A stretch of DNA of 64,000 bases from positions 310,001 to 374,000 of the forward strand of contig NZ_JASERU010000001.1 in the NCBI RefSeq assembly GCF_030504985.1. The letters run 5' to 3'. This stretch comes from Fulvimonas sp. R45. Its GTDB lineage: Bacteria; Pseudomonadota; Gammaproteobacteria; Xanthomonadales; Rhodanobacteraceae. The position numbers were made by a program, and so were the translations under genes. Of this stretch, positions 35,806-47,660 are shown one piece after another; positions within the stretch are counted from its first letter, which is position 1, and every line of letters begins with the position of its first letter. The notes beneath the pieces are model-generated. The model worked only from the letters and a program-made list of their open reading frames with translations. It searched no databases and had not been told where the DNA came from.

Positions 35806-36888
35806 ATGAGCGCCCTGCCCTGGCTTCACCCCGACCGCGTCGCCCTGCTCGAGGCGGCGCTGCGCAAGCGCATCCTGGTCCTCGACGGCGGCATGGGCAC
35901 CATGCTGCAGGGCCATCGGCTGGATGAGGCCGGTTACCGCGGCCAGCGCTTCGAGCATGGCCGCGACCGCGAGCATGCCGCGCACCACGACCATCCCGGC
36001 TGCGACCTCAAGGGCAACAACGACCTGCTCACCCTGACCCGGCCGGACATCATCCGCGGCGTGCATGAGGCCTACCTGGAAGCCGGCGCCGACCTGGTCG
36101 AGACCAACACCTTCAATGCCACCCGCATCAGCCAGGCCGACTACCGCCTGGAACACCTGGTGCCGGAGCTGAACCGCGAAGGCGCCCGGCTGGCCCGCGC
36201 CGCCGCCGACGCGTTCACCGAGAGGACGCCCGGCAAGCCGCGCTTCGTGATCGGCGTGCTCGGACCCACCAGCCGCACCGCCTCGCTGTCGCCCGACGTC
36301 AACGACCCCGGCTTCCGCAACGTCAGCTTCGAGGAACTGGCGGCCAACTACGCCGAGTCCGCCGCCGGCCTGATCGACGGCGGCGCGGATACGATCATGG
36401 TCGAGACCATCTTCGACACGCTGAACGCCAAGGCCGCGCTGTTCGCGCTGGCCGAGCTGTTCCGCGAACGCGGCACGCGATTGCCGGTGATGATCTCCGG
36501 CACCATCACCGACCGCTCCGGCCGCACGCTCTCCGGCCAGACCGCCGAGGCGTTCTACTACTCGGTCAGCCACACGCGGCCGCTGTCGGTGGGCTTCAAC
36601 TGCGCGCTGGGCGCGGCCGACCTGCGCCCGCACGTGCAGACCCTGGCGGCCATCGCCGAGTGCCCGGTCAGCACCCACCCCAACGCCGGCCTGCCCAACG
36701 CCTTCGGCGAGTACGACGAGACGCCGGAGCAGATGGCCGCCGTGATCGGCGGCTTCGCCCGCGACGGCCTGCTCAACCTGGTCGGCGGCTGCTGCGGCAC
36801 CACGCCGGCGCACATCGCGGCGATCGCCGAGGCGGTGCGTGATTGCGCACCGAGAACGTTGCCCGTCGCTGCACAGGAGGCGGCATGA
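35806..36888 (+). CDS. metH: methionine synthase N-terminal part (homocysteine-binding barrel)
   Basis: A 360-residue protein equal to the first domain of cobalamin-dependent methionine synthase. It binds and activates homocysteine with zinc, using Cys266 in [13 protein letters not shown] and the pair Cys329/Cys330 in [12 protein letters not shown], which align with E. coli Cys247, Cys310 and Cys311. Start motif [17 protein letters not shown] is typical. Canonical MetH is one protein of about 1230 residues; here the remaining domains are in a separate downstream gene, in a different frame and 151 nt away. Such a split is known in Xanthomonadales. A paired hairpin repeat sits between the two parts. 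Confidence 0.93.
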   Translation: MSALPWLHPDRVALLEAALRKRILVLDGGMGTMLQGHRLDEAGYRGQRFEHGRDREHAAHHDHPGCDLKGNNDLLTLTRPDIIRGVHEAYLEAGADLVETNTFNATRISQADYRLEHLVPELNREGARLARAAADAFTERTPGKPRFVIGVLGPTSRTASLSPDVNDPGFRNVSFEELAANYAESAAGLIDGGADTIMVETIFDTLNAKAALFALAELFRERGTRLPVMISGTITDRSGRTLSGQTAEAFYYSVSHTRPLSVGFNCALGAADLRPHVQTLAAIAECPVSTHPNAGLPNAFGEYDETPEQMAAVIGGFARDGLLNLVGGCCGTTPAHIAAIAEAVRDCAPRTLPVAAQEAA

Positions 36889-36900
36889 ACGCGTTTTTGC

Positions 36901-37015
36901 CCCTCCCCCTGCACGCAGGGGGAGGCTGGGCGGGGGTAACGCTCTTGCCGCATTTCCCCGAAGCCAGGGCAAAGGCTTTACCCCTCCCCAACCCTCCCCT
37001 GCGTGCAGGGGAGGG
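36901..37015. repeat. paired hairpin repeat (REP/BIME-like), pair 3, between the two metH parts
   Basis: The left unit has arms CCTCCCCCTGC and GCAGGGGGAGG with tail CTGGGCGGGGG. The right unit has head CCCCTCCCCAA and arms CCCTCCCCTGC and GCAGGGGAGGG. Tails face inward. The spacer begins GTAACGCTCTTGC, as in pair 2. It fills nearly all of the gap between the first and second methionine synthase genes. Confidence 0.88.
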
Positions 37016-37039
37016 AGCAAAAGCAAGGCATCGCTACTC

Positions 37040-39841
<2,802 letters not shown>

Positions 39842-39847
39842 GTCCGC

Positions 39848-40180
39848 TCAGGTCGTGGCGTCGCCGGTGATGCTGTTCTTGTGGTGCCGCAGGTGCACCA
39901 CCAGGTTGTAGACCGACACGAACACCGGGAAGAAATTCGAGATGATGCCCACCGAATCGTTCTTGCCGACGATGAAGTAGGCCAGCAGCAGCACGCTGCC
40001 GCACACCGACAGCACCCAGAACGCCAGCGGCATCACCACGCGCTTGTACTTGCGCGTGTAGTACAGCTGCACGAACCAGCGGCTGGTGAACATCAGCGTG
40101 CCGGCGAAGCCCACCGCCTTCCACGGGGTCAACTGGAAATCCTGCAGGGCCTGCAGGATGTGCGACATCTCGAAGTTCAT
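39848..40180 (-). CDS. LAB_N-domain membrane protein (lipid-A-disaccharide synthase N-terminal-like)
   Basis: A 110-residue protein with three membrane helices. The sequence FAGTLMFTSRWFVQLYYTRKYKRVVMPLAFWVLS is diagnostic of the LAB_N domain (PF07578), a small membrane module found alone or at the N terminus of some lipid-A-disaccharide synthases, and next to glycosyltransferases. It may assist lipid A or undecaprenyl-linked sugar handling in the inner membrane, but this is inferred. It lies convergent to metH with only 6 nt between stops and is on the same strand as the tRNA-Val gene. Confidence 0.82.
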   Translation of the reverse strand: MNFEMSHILQALQDFQLTPWKAVGFAGTLMFTSRWFVQLYYTRKYKRVVMPLAFWVLSVCGSVLLLAYFIVGKNDSVGIISNFFPVFVSVYNLVVHLRHHKNSITGDATT

Positions 40181-40245
40181 GGGACCGCCGGCGCCGTAAG
40201 GGGGCGCCATTCTAGCAATCGGCGCCGCCGCCCCGGACGGCCAAA

Positions 40246-40277
40246 CGAAAAGGCCACCCGAGCGGATGGCCTTTTCG
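40246..40277 (-). terminator. rho-independent terminator after tRNA-Val
   Basis: CGAAAAGGCCA and TGGCCTTTTCG form an 11-bp stem around CCCGAGCGGA. It follows the 3' end of the tRNA on the minus strand and supplies the expected T-run. Confidence 0.85.
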
Positions 40278-40287
40278 CGGATTTCGA

Positions 40288-40362
40288 TGGTGGGCGGTAC
40301 AAGGATCGAACTTGTGACACCTGCCGTGTGAAGGCAGTGCTCTACCGCTGAGCTAACCGCCC
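40288..40362 (-). tRNA. tRNA-Val (anticodon CAC)
   Basis: The minus strand folds with acceptor GGGCGGT/ACCGCCC, D arm GCTCAGCGGTAGAGC, anticodon stem CTGCC/GGCAG with loop TTCACAC (anticodon CAC) and T arm loop TTCGATC. CCA is encoded (40288-40290). It reads the GTG valine codon, common in a high-GC genome. Confidence 0.95.
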
Positions 40363-40376
40363 GCCGGGAGCGCGCA

Positions 40377-40405
40377 ACTATACGGGGAGGCGCGGAGCAG
40401 GTCAA
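40377..40405 (-). promoter_or_regulatory. promoter of tRNA-Val
   Basis: On the minus strand TTGACC (-35) is followed by a 17-nt spacer and TATAGT (-10), about 14 nt before the tRNA 5' end. Both hexamers and the spacing are near consensus for sigma-70. Confidence 0.8.
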
Positions 40406-40524
40406 CAGGGAGAAGGCCGGCAGGCCTCCGTCGCAGGCGGCGAGACCGCCGGCCGCCATACTGGGGACATCCGCCGCCCGCTCGTGGACAATCCCGTCCC
40501 GAGCTCCGAGGAAGCCCGCCCGCA

Positions 40525-43500
40525 GTGACACCGACCCACGACGCCGCGACCATCCAGCCCGGCCTGATGGTCGTCCACGGCAACCGCCTGGAAGACCTGC
40601 GCGACCTGCTGCTGGCCTGGCTGGCGCGCACGCCGCTGGCGCCGCTGGAAGACGAGACGATGCTGGTGCAGAGCAACGGCATCGCGCAATGGCTGAAACT
40701 GGCGTTGGCGCGGCCGCGCGGCGCGGGTGGCATGGGCATCAGCGCCGCGGTGGACATGCAGCTGCCCGGCCGCTTCCTGTGGAACGCCTACCGCGCCGTG
40801 CTGGGCCGCGAGGCGGTGCCGCCCGATTCGCCGTTCGACAAGTCGCGCCTCGCCTGGCGGCTGATGCGCCTGCTGCCCGCGCAACTCGGCCATGCCGATT
40901 TCGCGCCGCTGCGCCACTTCCTCGGCACGGGGCAAGCCGATCCGGCGCAGCCGGATCCAGCCAGGCTGTTCCAGCTGGCCCAGCAGGTCGCCGACCTGTT
41001 CGACCAGTACATGGTCTACCGCGCCGACTGGCTGGACGACTGGGAACACGGCCGCGACGTGCTGCGCGACGACCTGCGCGGCCGCCGCGAGCCGCTGCCC
41101 GAGCGCCAGCGCTGGCAGGCGCAGCTGTGGCGGCGGCTGCTGGACGACGTCGGCCCCGCACAGCGGCACAGCCACCGCGCCGCCGTGCACCGCACCTTCC
41201 TCGCGCGCGCCGCCACGCTGGAACAGCGCCCCCACGGACTGCCGCGGCGCATCGTGGTGTTCGGCATCTCCTCGCTGCCGCAGCAGACGCTGGAGGCGCT
41301 CACCGCGCTGGGTCGCACCTGCCAGGTGCTGTTGCTGGTGGCCAATCCCTGCCGGCACTACTGGGCCGACATCATCGAGGACCGCGAACTGCTCAAGGCC
41401 GGGCAACACCGCCACGCGGGCAAGCCCGGCCTGCCGCCCGAGCCGCGCTACGAGGAGCTGCACCAGCACGCCAATCCGCTGCTGGCCGCCTGGGGCAAGC
41501 AGGGCCGCGACTACATCCGCCTGCTCGACAGCTTCGACCACCCCGACGCCTACCGCCCGCGCTTCGCCGCGCTGGGACGCGACATCGACCTGTTCGCCGA
41601 CCCGGGCCGCGATAGCCTGCTGCACCAGGTGCAGCAGGCCATCCTCGACCTGGAACCGCTGCCGGCCGCCCCCGCGCAACGCCGGCCGTGGACACCGGAC
41701 GACGGCTCGCTGCGCTTCCACGTCGCGCACAACCCGCAGCGCGAGGTGGAGATCCTGCACGACGAACTGCTGGCGATGTTCGAGGACGCCGCGCGCAAGG
41801 GCGAACCGCTGGCCCCGCGCGACGTGATGGTGATGGTGCCCGACATCCAGGCCTACGCGCCGCACATCCAGGCCGTGTTCGGACGCGCGCCGCCGGGCCA
41901 TCCCCGCCACCTGCCCTGCAGCATCGCCGACCGCCCCGCGCGCGGCGCCGCGCCGCTGCTGGTGGCGCTGGAACAGCTGCTGCGCCTGCCCGAGTCGCGC
42001 TTCGCCGCGGGCGACATCCTCGACCTGCTCGACGCCCCCGCGCTGCGCCGCCGCTTCGGCCTGGACGAAGCCGCCCTGCCCGTGCTGCGCCGCTGGATCG
42101 AGGGCGCCGGCATCCGCTGGGGCCTTTCCGGCGAACAGAAGCAGAGCCTCGGCCTGCCGCCGCTGGAACAGAACAGCTGGCGCTTCGGCCTGCGCCGCAT
42201 GCTGCTCGGCTACGCGGTGGGCGACGGCGAATCGCTGGACGGCATCGCGCCCTACGCCGAGGTCGGCGGCCTCGACGCCGCCCTGGTCGGCCCGCTGGAT
42301 GCGCTGCTCGAACGGCTGGAACACTACTGGCGCCTGTTCGCGACGCCGGCCACGCCCGTGCAGTGGACCGCCCGCCTGCGTGCCCTGCTCGCCGACGCCT
42401 TCGACGCCGGCCGCGACGACGACGACGCGCTGCTCCTGCAACGCCTCGACGACGCCCTCGCCGGGTGGGAACAGGCCTGCGCCGAGGCCGGCTTCGCAGC
42501 ACCGCTACCGCTGGCCGTGGTGCGCGAGCACTGGCTCGCGAGCGTCGACGAAAGCCGCCTGTCACAGCGCTTCCTCGGCGGCGCGGTGAGCTTCGGCACC
42601 CTGCTGCCGATGCGCGCCATCCCGTTCCGCGTGGTCTGCCTGCTGGGCATGAACGACGGCGACTATCCCCGCCGCCACGCGGCGCCCGACTTCGACCTGA
42701 TGGCCCGCCCCGGCCAGCAGCGTCCGGGCGACCGCTCGCGCCGCGAGGACGACCGCTACCTGTTCCTGGAAGCGCTGCTTTCCGCGCGCGACGCGCTGTA
42801 CGTGGGCTGGGTGGGCCGCAGCGCGCGCGACAACGCCGGGCTGCCGCCCTCGGTGCTGGTCGGCCAGCTGCGCGACTACCTCGCCGCCGGCTGGCACCTC
42901 GCCGGCGACGACGCCCGCGATCCGGACGCCGGGCGGCGCCTGCTCGACGCGCTCACCACCGAGTATCCGCTGCAGCCCTTCGGCCGCCGCTACTTCGAGG
43001 CGGACGGCGACCCGCGCGTGTTCACCTATGCTTCCGAGTGGCAGCGCGCCCACCGGCCGGCCACCGCCGTCGACGCACCGCTGGCGCCGTGGCAACCCGA
43101 GGCGCCGCTCGGCCTGGGCCTGCTGCAACGCTTCCTGAAAGCCCCGGCGCGCAGCTTCTACGCCGAGCGCCTCGGCGTGCACTTCGCCGACGACGACGGG
43201 GAAGCCGCCGACGCCGAACCCTTCGCGCTCGACGGCCTGCAGCGCCATGCCGCCACCGGCACCCTGCTGCACGCCGCCATCGCCGGCGGCGGCGCTGCGC
43301 TCGCGCCCGCCGCGCAGCGCCTGCGCGAGCAGGGCGAGCTTCCACCCGGCGGCTTCGGCGCGCTGGCGCTGGCTTCCATCGAGGCCGCCGCGCAGCAGGC
43401 CGGCGCCGCCTGGCGCGCGCTCGACGGGCGCTGGCCGCAAGCCGCCGACCTCCGGGAGCTGCGTCACGAGGCCCACGGCCTGGCGGTCGAGGACTGGCTG

Positions 43501-44022
43501 GGCGACCTGCGCGACGACGGTGCGGGCGGCCATGTACGCCTGCTCGCCACCGCCAGCCGTCTGCAGGGCAGGACGGCGCCGCGTCACGACCGGCTGCTGG
43601 ACGCCTGGGCGACGCACCTGCTCGCCAACGCCTGCGCGCTGCGGCTCGCCACCCACGTCGTCGCGCCGGATGCCGTGCTGGCGCTGGCGCCGTTGGAGGC
43701 CGGCGCAGCCATCCACCATCTCGACGCCCTGCTCGGCGCGCTGCGGGCCAACATGCAATCGCCCCTGCCCATCGCGCGCAAGACCGCGTTCGCCTGGCTG
43801 CTGGCCGAAGCGGAAGGCACGAAGGATCCGGCCGCCGCCGCCCGCGCCTGCTACGACCTCGGCGAGGGCCCGTGGGGCCGCTCCGGCGAGGTCGGCGAAG
43901 ACGCCTGCCTCGCCCGCCTCTGGCCTGACTTCGACCACCTGCACGCCGCCGGCTTCGAGCGCTGGCTGCACCTGTACCGGCCGCTGCTGGACGCGGTGCG
44001 CGTCGAAGGAGGCGCGGCATGA
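40525..44022 (+). CDS. recC: exonuclease V (RecBCD) subunit RecC
   Basis: A 1165-residue subunit of the RecBCD double-strand-break repair machine. RecC holds the enzyme together and recognises Chi. The start VVHGNRLEDLRDLLLAWL, then TMLVQSNGIAQWLKLALA and the later FHVAHNPQREVEILHDELLAMF match the RecC family. The first possible start is GTG 40525; an ATG at 40567 is an alternative that begins at VVHGNRLE. The 3' end overlaps recB by 4 nt. Length matches E. coli RecC (1122). Confidence 0.94.
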   Translation: MTPTHDAATIQPGLMVVHGNRLEDLRDLLLAWLARTPLAPLEDETMLVQSNGIAQWLKLALARPRGAGGMGISAAVDMQLPGRFLWNAYRAVLGREAVPPDSPFDKSRLAWRLMRLLPAQLGHADFAPLRHFLGTGQADPAQPDPARLFQLAQQVADLFDQYMVYRADWLDDWEHGRDVLRDDLRGRREPLPERQRWQAQLWRRLLDDVGPAQRHSHRAAVHRTFLARAATLEQRPHGLPRRIVVFGISSLPQQTLEALTALGRTCQVLLLVANPCRHYWADIIEDRELLKAGQHRHAGKPGLPPEPRYEELHQHANPLLAAWGKQGRDYIRLLDSFDHPDAYRPRFAALGRDIDLFADPGRDSLLHQVQQAILDLEPLPAAPAQRRPWTPDDGSLRFHVAHNPQREVEILHDELLAMFEDAARKGEPLAPRDVMVMVPDIQAYAPHIQAVFGRAPPGHPRHLPCSIADRPARGAAPLLVALEQLLRLPESRFAAGDILDLLDAPALRRRFGLDEAALPVLRRWIEGAGIRWGLSGEQKQSLGLPPLEQNSWRFGLRRMLLGYAVGDGESLDGIAPYAEVGGLDAALVGPLDALLERLEHYWRLFATPATPVQWTARLRALLADAFDAGRDDDDALLLQRLDDALAGWEQACAEAGFAAPLPLAVVREHWLASVDESRLSQRFLGGAVSFGTLLPMRAIPFRVVCLLGMNDGDYPRRHAAPDFDLMARPGQQRPGDRSRREDDRYLFLEALLSARDALYVGWVGRSARDNAGLPPSVLVGQLRDYLAAGWHLAGDDARDPDAGRRLLDALTTEYPLQPFGRRYFEADGDPRVFTYASEWQRAHRPATAVDAPLAPWQPEAPLGLGLLQRFLKAPARSFYAERLGVHFADDDGEAADAEPFALDGLQRHAATGTLLHAAIAGGGAALAPAAQRLREQGELPPGGFGALALASIEAAAQQAGAAWRALDGRWPQAADLRELRHEAHGLAVEDWLGDLRDDGAGGHVRLLATASRLQGRTAPRHDRLLDAWATHLLANACALRLATHVVAPDAVLALAPLEAGAAIHHLDALLGALRANMQSPLPIARKTAFAWLLAEAEGTKDPAAAARACYDLGEGPWGRSGEVGEDACLARLWPDFDHLHAAGFERWLHLYRPLLDAVRVEGGAA

Positions 44023-47000
44023 ACGCCATCGCCCCGCTCGACCCGCTGCGCCTGCCGCTGGCCGGCACCCGGCTGATCGAGGCCAGCGCCGGCACCGGCA
44101 AGACCTGGACCATCGCCGCGCTGTACCTGCGCCTGGTGCTGGGCCATGGCGGCGGCACGCCGCTGCTGCCCGCGCAGATCCTGGTGATGACCTTCACCAA
44201 GGCCGCCACCGGCGAGTTGCGCGAGCGCATCCGCGAACGCCTCGCCGAGGCCGCCGCCGCGTTCCGCGGCCAGCGCGACGCGGACGACTTCCTGCGCGCG
44301 CTGATCGACGACCATCCCGCCGACCTGCGGGCGCGCGCCGCGCGCCAGCTCGAACTGGCCGCGCAGTGGATGGACGAGGCCGCGGTGTTCACCATCCACG
44401 GTTGGTGCCAGCGGATGCTCGCCCAGCACGCCTTCGACAGCGGCGAGGCGGCCACCGAAGGCGGCATCGCCGACGAGGCCGAACTGCTCGCCGAAGCCGT
44501 GCGCGACTACTGGCGCCGTTTCTTCTTCCCGCTCGGTCGCGACGCCGCCGCGCTGGTCGCCGCGCTGTGGCGCACGCCCGGCGACCTGCAGCGCGAGGTC
44601 GCCCCGCTGCTGTCGCAGCCGCGTGGCAGCCTGCGGCTGGAAGGCCGCCCCGTGCCGGCCCTCGGCGATCCCGCCGCGCTGCTGGACATGCAGGCCGACG
44701 CGCTGCGTTCCGCCGAAGAACACGTCCGCGCGCTGTGGCGCGAACAGGGCGCGGGCATCGCGGCGCTGCTGCGCGACGCACTGCGCGACGGCGTGCTCAA
44801 CGGCAGCAGCTACAAGCCCGCCCTGTTCGACGGCGACCACGCCGCCCTCGACGCCTGGACCAACGATGGCGCGCCGCCGGGGGAGAAGACGCTGGAACGC
44901 CACGGCGCCGCCAGGCTGGCAAGCGCCACCCGCAAGGGCCAGGCCACGCCGGCGCACGCCTTCTTCGACGCCGTCGACCGCCTGCGCGCCCTCCGCGCCG
45001 AGGCCGGCGGGCTGGCCCCGTTGCTGCTCGCCCATGCCGCGCCATGGATCGCCCACCGCCTCGACGAGGCGCGCCGCCAGCGTGCCCAGCTCGGCTACGA
45101 CGACATGCTGCGCCGCCTCGACGCCGCCCTGCATGGCGCCAACGGCGATGCGCTGGCGCGCACGCTGGCCACCCAATACCCGGTCGCCCTGGTGGACGAG
45201 TTCCAGGACACCGATCCGTTGCAATGGCGCATCCTGCAACGCATCCACGATGGCCGCGACGGCCACGCCCTGCTGCTGATCGGCGACCCCAAGCAGGCCA
45301 TCTACGGCTTCCGCGGCGCGGACATCCACACCTACCTGCGCGCCCGCGCGGCGGCCGCCCAGCCCACCTGGACGCTGGACACCAACTACCGCTCCACCGC
45401 GGCGCTGGTGGCGGCGGTCAACCGCGTCTTCGAACATGCCTCCACGCAGCCGCACGGCGCGTTCGGCTTCGGCGACGCGCTGCCCTTCACGCCCGTGCGC
45501 GCGAACGGACGCAGCGAACGCCTGCTGCTCGACGGCGCGCCCATGCCCGCCCTGCGGATCGCCGTCCAGACCTCCGAGGCAGCGCTGTCCGCCGGCGCCT
45601 GGCGCGACGGGCTGGCCGCGCATGCAGCGGCGCAACTGGTGCAATGGCTGGACGCCGCCCAGGCCGGCCGCTGCGGCTTCGCCGGCGACGGCGGCACGTG
45701 GGCGCCGCTGCGTCCCGGCGACATCGCCATCCTGGTGCGCGACCGGCACGACGCGGCCGCCATGCGCCAGGCGCTGCGCCAACGCGGGCTGGCCCACGTC
45801 TACCTGTCCGACAACCAGTCGGTCTACGCCACCGCCGAGGCCGCCGACCTGCTGCCGTGGCTGCACGCCTGCGCCATGCCCGGCTCCGACCGCGCCATCC
45901 GCGCTGCGCTGGCCACGCCCGGCATGGACCGCAGCCTGGCCGAGCTGGACCGGCTCAACACCGACGAGCCGTACCGGGAAGCCTGCGGCGAACATTTCCG
46001 CCAGTTGCACGAACTGTGGCGGCGCCACGGCGTGCTGGCCATGCTGCACGAACTGCTGCACCGCTTCGACCTGCCGTCGCGCCTGCTCGCCCGCGCCGAC
46101 GGCGAGCGCACGCTGACCAACCTGCTGCACCTGGCCGAGCTGCTGCAGCAGGCGGCCGCCGGGCTGGACGGCGAGCATGCGCTGATCCGCCACCTCGCCG
46201 CGCAGATCGCCCGCCCCGGCCGGGGCGAGGCCGCCGCGGAGCAGATCGTGCGGCTGGAAAGCGAGGCGGCGCTGATCAAGGTGGTGACCATCCACAAGTC
46301 CAAGGGCCTCGAGTATCCGCTGGTGTTGTTGCCCTTCGCCTGCGGCTTCCGCGAAACGAAGCGCGGCAGCGCCCTCGTGTGGCATGACCGCGACGGCCGC
46401 CCCCACCTCGACCTGCGTCCCGACGACGCCGCCTGGCGGCAGGCCGAGCACGAACGCCTGCAGGAGGACCTGCGCCTGCTCTACGTGGCGCTCACCCGCG
46501 CCCGCCATGCCTGCTGGCTGGGCGCGGCCTGTCCCAGGGACGGCCAGAAGAAGGAGTCCGGCCTGCACCGGTCCGCCTTCGGCTACGTGCTGGCCGGCGG
46601 CCGCGTCATCGAGCCGGCCAGCCTGCCGTCGTGCGTGCGTGCGCTCGCCGAGGGGCACCCGCACATCCGGGTGTCCGAACTCGACGCGCCGGCTTCGGAG
46701 CGCCGCTACCAGGCACCCACCGGCGACGGCCTTGCGCGCCCGGCCCGCACCTGCGCGCTGCCGCCGCACGAGCCCTGGTGGATCGCCAGCTACAGCGCGC
46801 TGGCCCATGCCGGCGACCATGCCGTACGTCCCGCCCCCGAAACCGCCGGACAGGCCACCCTCGCCGAAGCCGTCGCCGCCCCCGAGGCGGTGGCCACTCC
46901 GGCCGCCATCCCGCAGGGCATCCACGCGTTCCCGCGCGGCGCCATGCCCGGCACCTTCCTGCACGACCTGCTGGAGGCCTGTGCGCATGAGAGCTTCGCC

Positions 47001-47660
47001 CGCGCCGCGGCCGGCTCCGCCACCGTGCGCGACACCCTCGCCCGGCGCTGCCAGGCGCGCGGCTGGCAGGCCTGGATCAAGCCGCTGGCGCAGTGGCTGC
47101 CCGCCCTGCTGCACACGCCGCTGCCGCTGCCCGACGGCGGCGCCATGCCGCTCGCCGCGCTGGCCGATCCCGCGCGCTACCGCGCCGAACTGGAGTTCTG
47201 GTTCGAGGCGAACCACGTCGACGCCGCCGCGCTGGACCGCCTCGCAAGCGCGCACACGCTGGACGGCGCGGCACGACCGCCGCTGCCGCCCAACCTCGTC
47301 AACGGCCTGCTCAAGGGTTTCATCGACCTGGTGTTCGAACACGACGGCCGCTGGTACGTGGCCGACTACAAGTCCAACTGGCTGGGCAACGACGCCGGCG
47401 CGTACACCGCCGACGCAATGCGCGCTTCGGTGCTGCAGGCGCGCTACGACCTGCAGTACGCCATCTACACCCTGGCCCTGCACCGCCAGCTCCAGGCGCG
47501 CCTGCCCGGCTACGACTACGACCGCCACATCGGCGGCGTGCTCTACCTCTACCTGCGCGGGGTGGACGCCGACGGCCACGGCGTGCACGTCGAACGGTTG
47601 CCGCGTGCGCTGGTCGAGGCGATGGACGTCCTGTTCGCCGCCGGGGAGACGCACCGATGA
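44019..47660 (+). CDS. recB: exonuclease V (RecBCD) subunit RecB
   Basis: A 1213-residue 3'-to-5' helicase/nuclease. The N-terminal Walker A is IEASAGTGKTWTIAALYLRL (about residues 20-39). Superfamily I motifs follow: VMTFTKAATGELRERI, VDEFQDTDPLQW, IGDPKQAIYGFRGADIHTYL, TIHKSKGLEYPLVLLPF and LYVALTRARHACWLG. The C-terminal nuclease domain carries GFIDLVFEHDGRWYVADYKSNWLG with the Asp and DYK metal residues. recC and recD overlap it by 4 nt on each side, so all three are translated together. Confidence 0.95.
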   Translation: MNAIAPLDPLRLPLAGTRLIEASAGTGKTWTIAALYLRLVLGHGGGTPLLPAQILVMTFTKAATGELRERIRERLAEAAAAFRGQRDADDFLRALIDDHPADLRARAARQLELAAQWMDEAAVFTIHGWCQRMLAQHAFDSGEAATEGGIADEAELLAEAVRDYWRRFFFPLGRDAAALVAALWRTPGDLQREVAPLLSQPRGSLRLEGRPVPALGDPAALLDMQADALRSAEEHVRALWREQGAGIAALLRDALRDGVLNGSSYKPALFDGDHAALDAWTNDGAPPGEKTLERHGAARLASATRKGQATPAHAFFDAVDRLRALRAEAGGLAPLLLAHAAPWIAHRLDEARRQRAQLGYDDMLRRLDAALHGANGDALARTLATQYPVALVDEFQDTDPLQWRILQRIHDGRDGHALLLIGDPKQAIYGFRGADIHTYLRARAAAAQPTWTLDTNYRSTAALVAAVNRVFEHASTQPHGAFGFGDALPFTPVRANGRSERLLLDGAPMPALRIAVQTSEAALSAGAWRDGLAAHAAAQLVQWLDAAQAGRCGFAGDGGTWAPLRPGDIAILVRDRHDAAAMRQALRQRGLAHVYLSDNQSVYATAEAADLLPWLHACAMPGSDRAIRAALATPGMDRSLAELDRLNTDEPYREACGEHFRQLHELWRRHGVLAMLHELLHRFDLPSRLLARADGERTLTNLLHLAELLQQAAAGLDGEHALIRHLAAQIARPGRGEAAAEQIVRLESEAALIKVVTIHKSKGLEYPLVLLPFACGFRETKRGSALVWHDRDGRPHLDLRPDDAAWRQAEHERLQEDLRLLYVALTRARHACWLGAACPRDGQKKESGLHRSAFGYVLAGGRVIEPASLPSCVRALAEGHPHIRVSELDAPASERRYQAPTGDGLARPARTCALPPHEPWWIASYSALAHAGDHAVRPAPETAGQATLAEAVAAPEAVATPAAIPQGIHAFPRGAMPGTFLHDLLEACAHESFARAAAGSATVRDTLARRCQARGWQAWIKPLAQWLPALLHTPLPLPDGGAMPLAALADPARYRAELEFWFEANHVDAAALDRLASAHTLDGAARPPLPPNLVNGLLKGFIDLVFEHDGRWYVADYKSNWLGNDAGAYTADAMRASVLQARYDLQYAIYTLALHRQLQARLPGYDYDRHIGGVLYLYLRGVDADGHGVHVERLPRALVEAMDVLFAAGETHR

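Noticed and set aside
36839-37039. Upstream extension of the metH C-terminal gene through the repeat pair
   Set aside because: The extension is repeat-derived and non-homologous; the ATG at 37040 matches where MetH homology begins.
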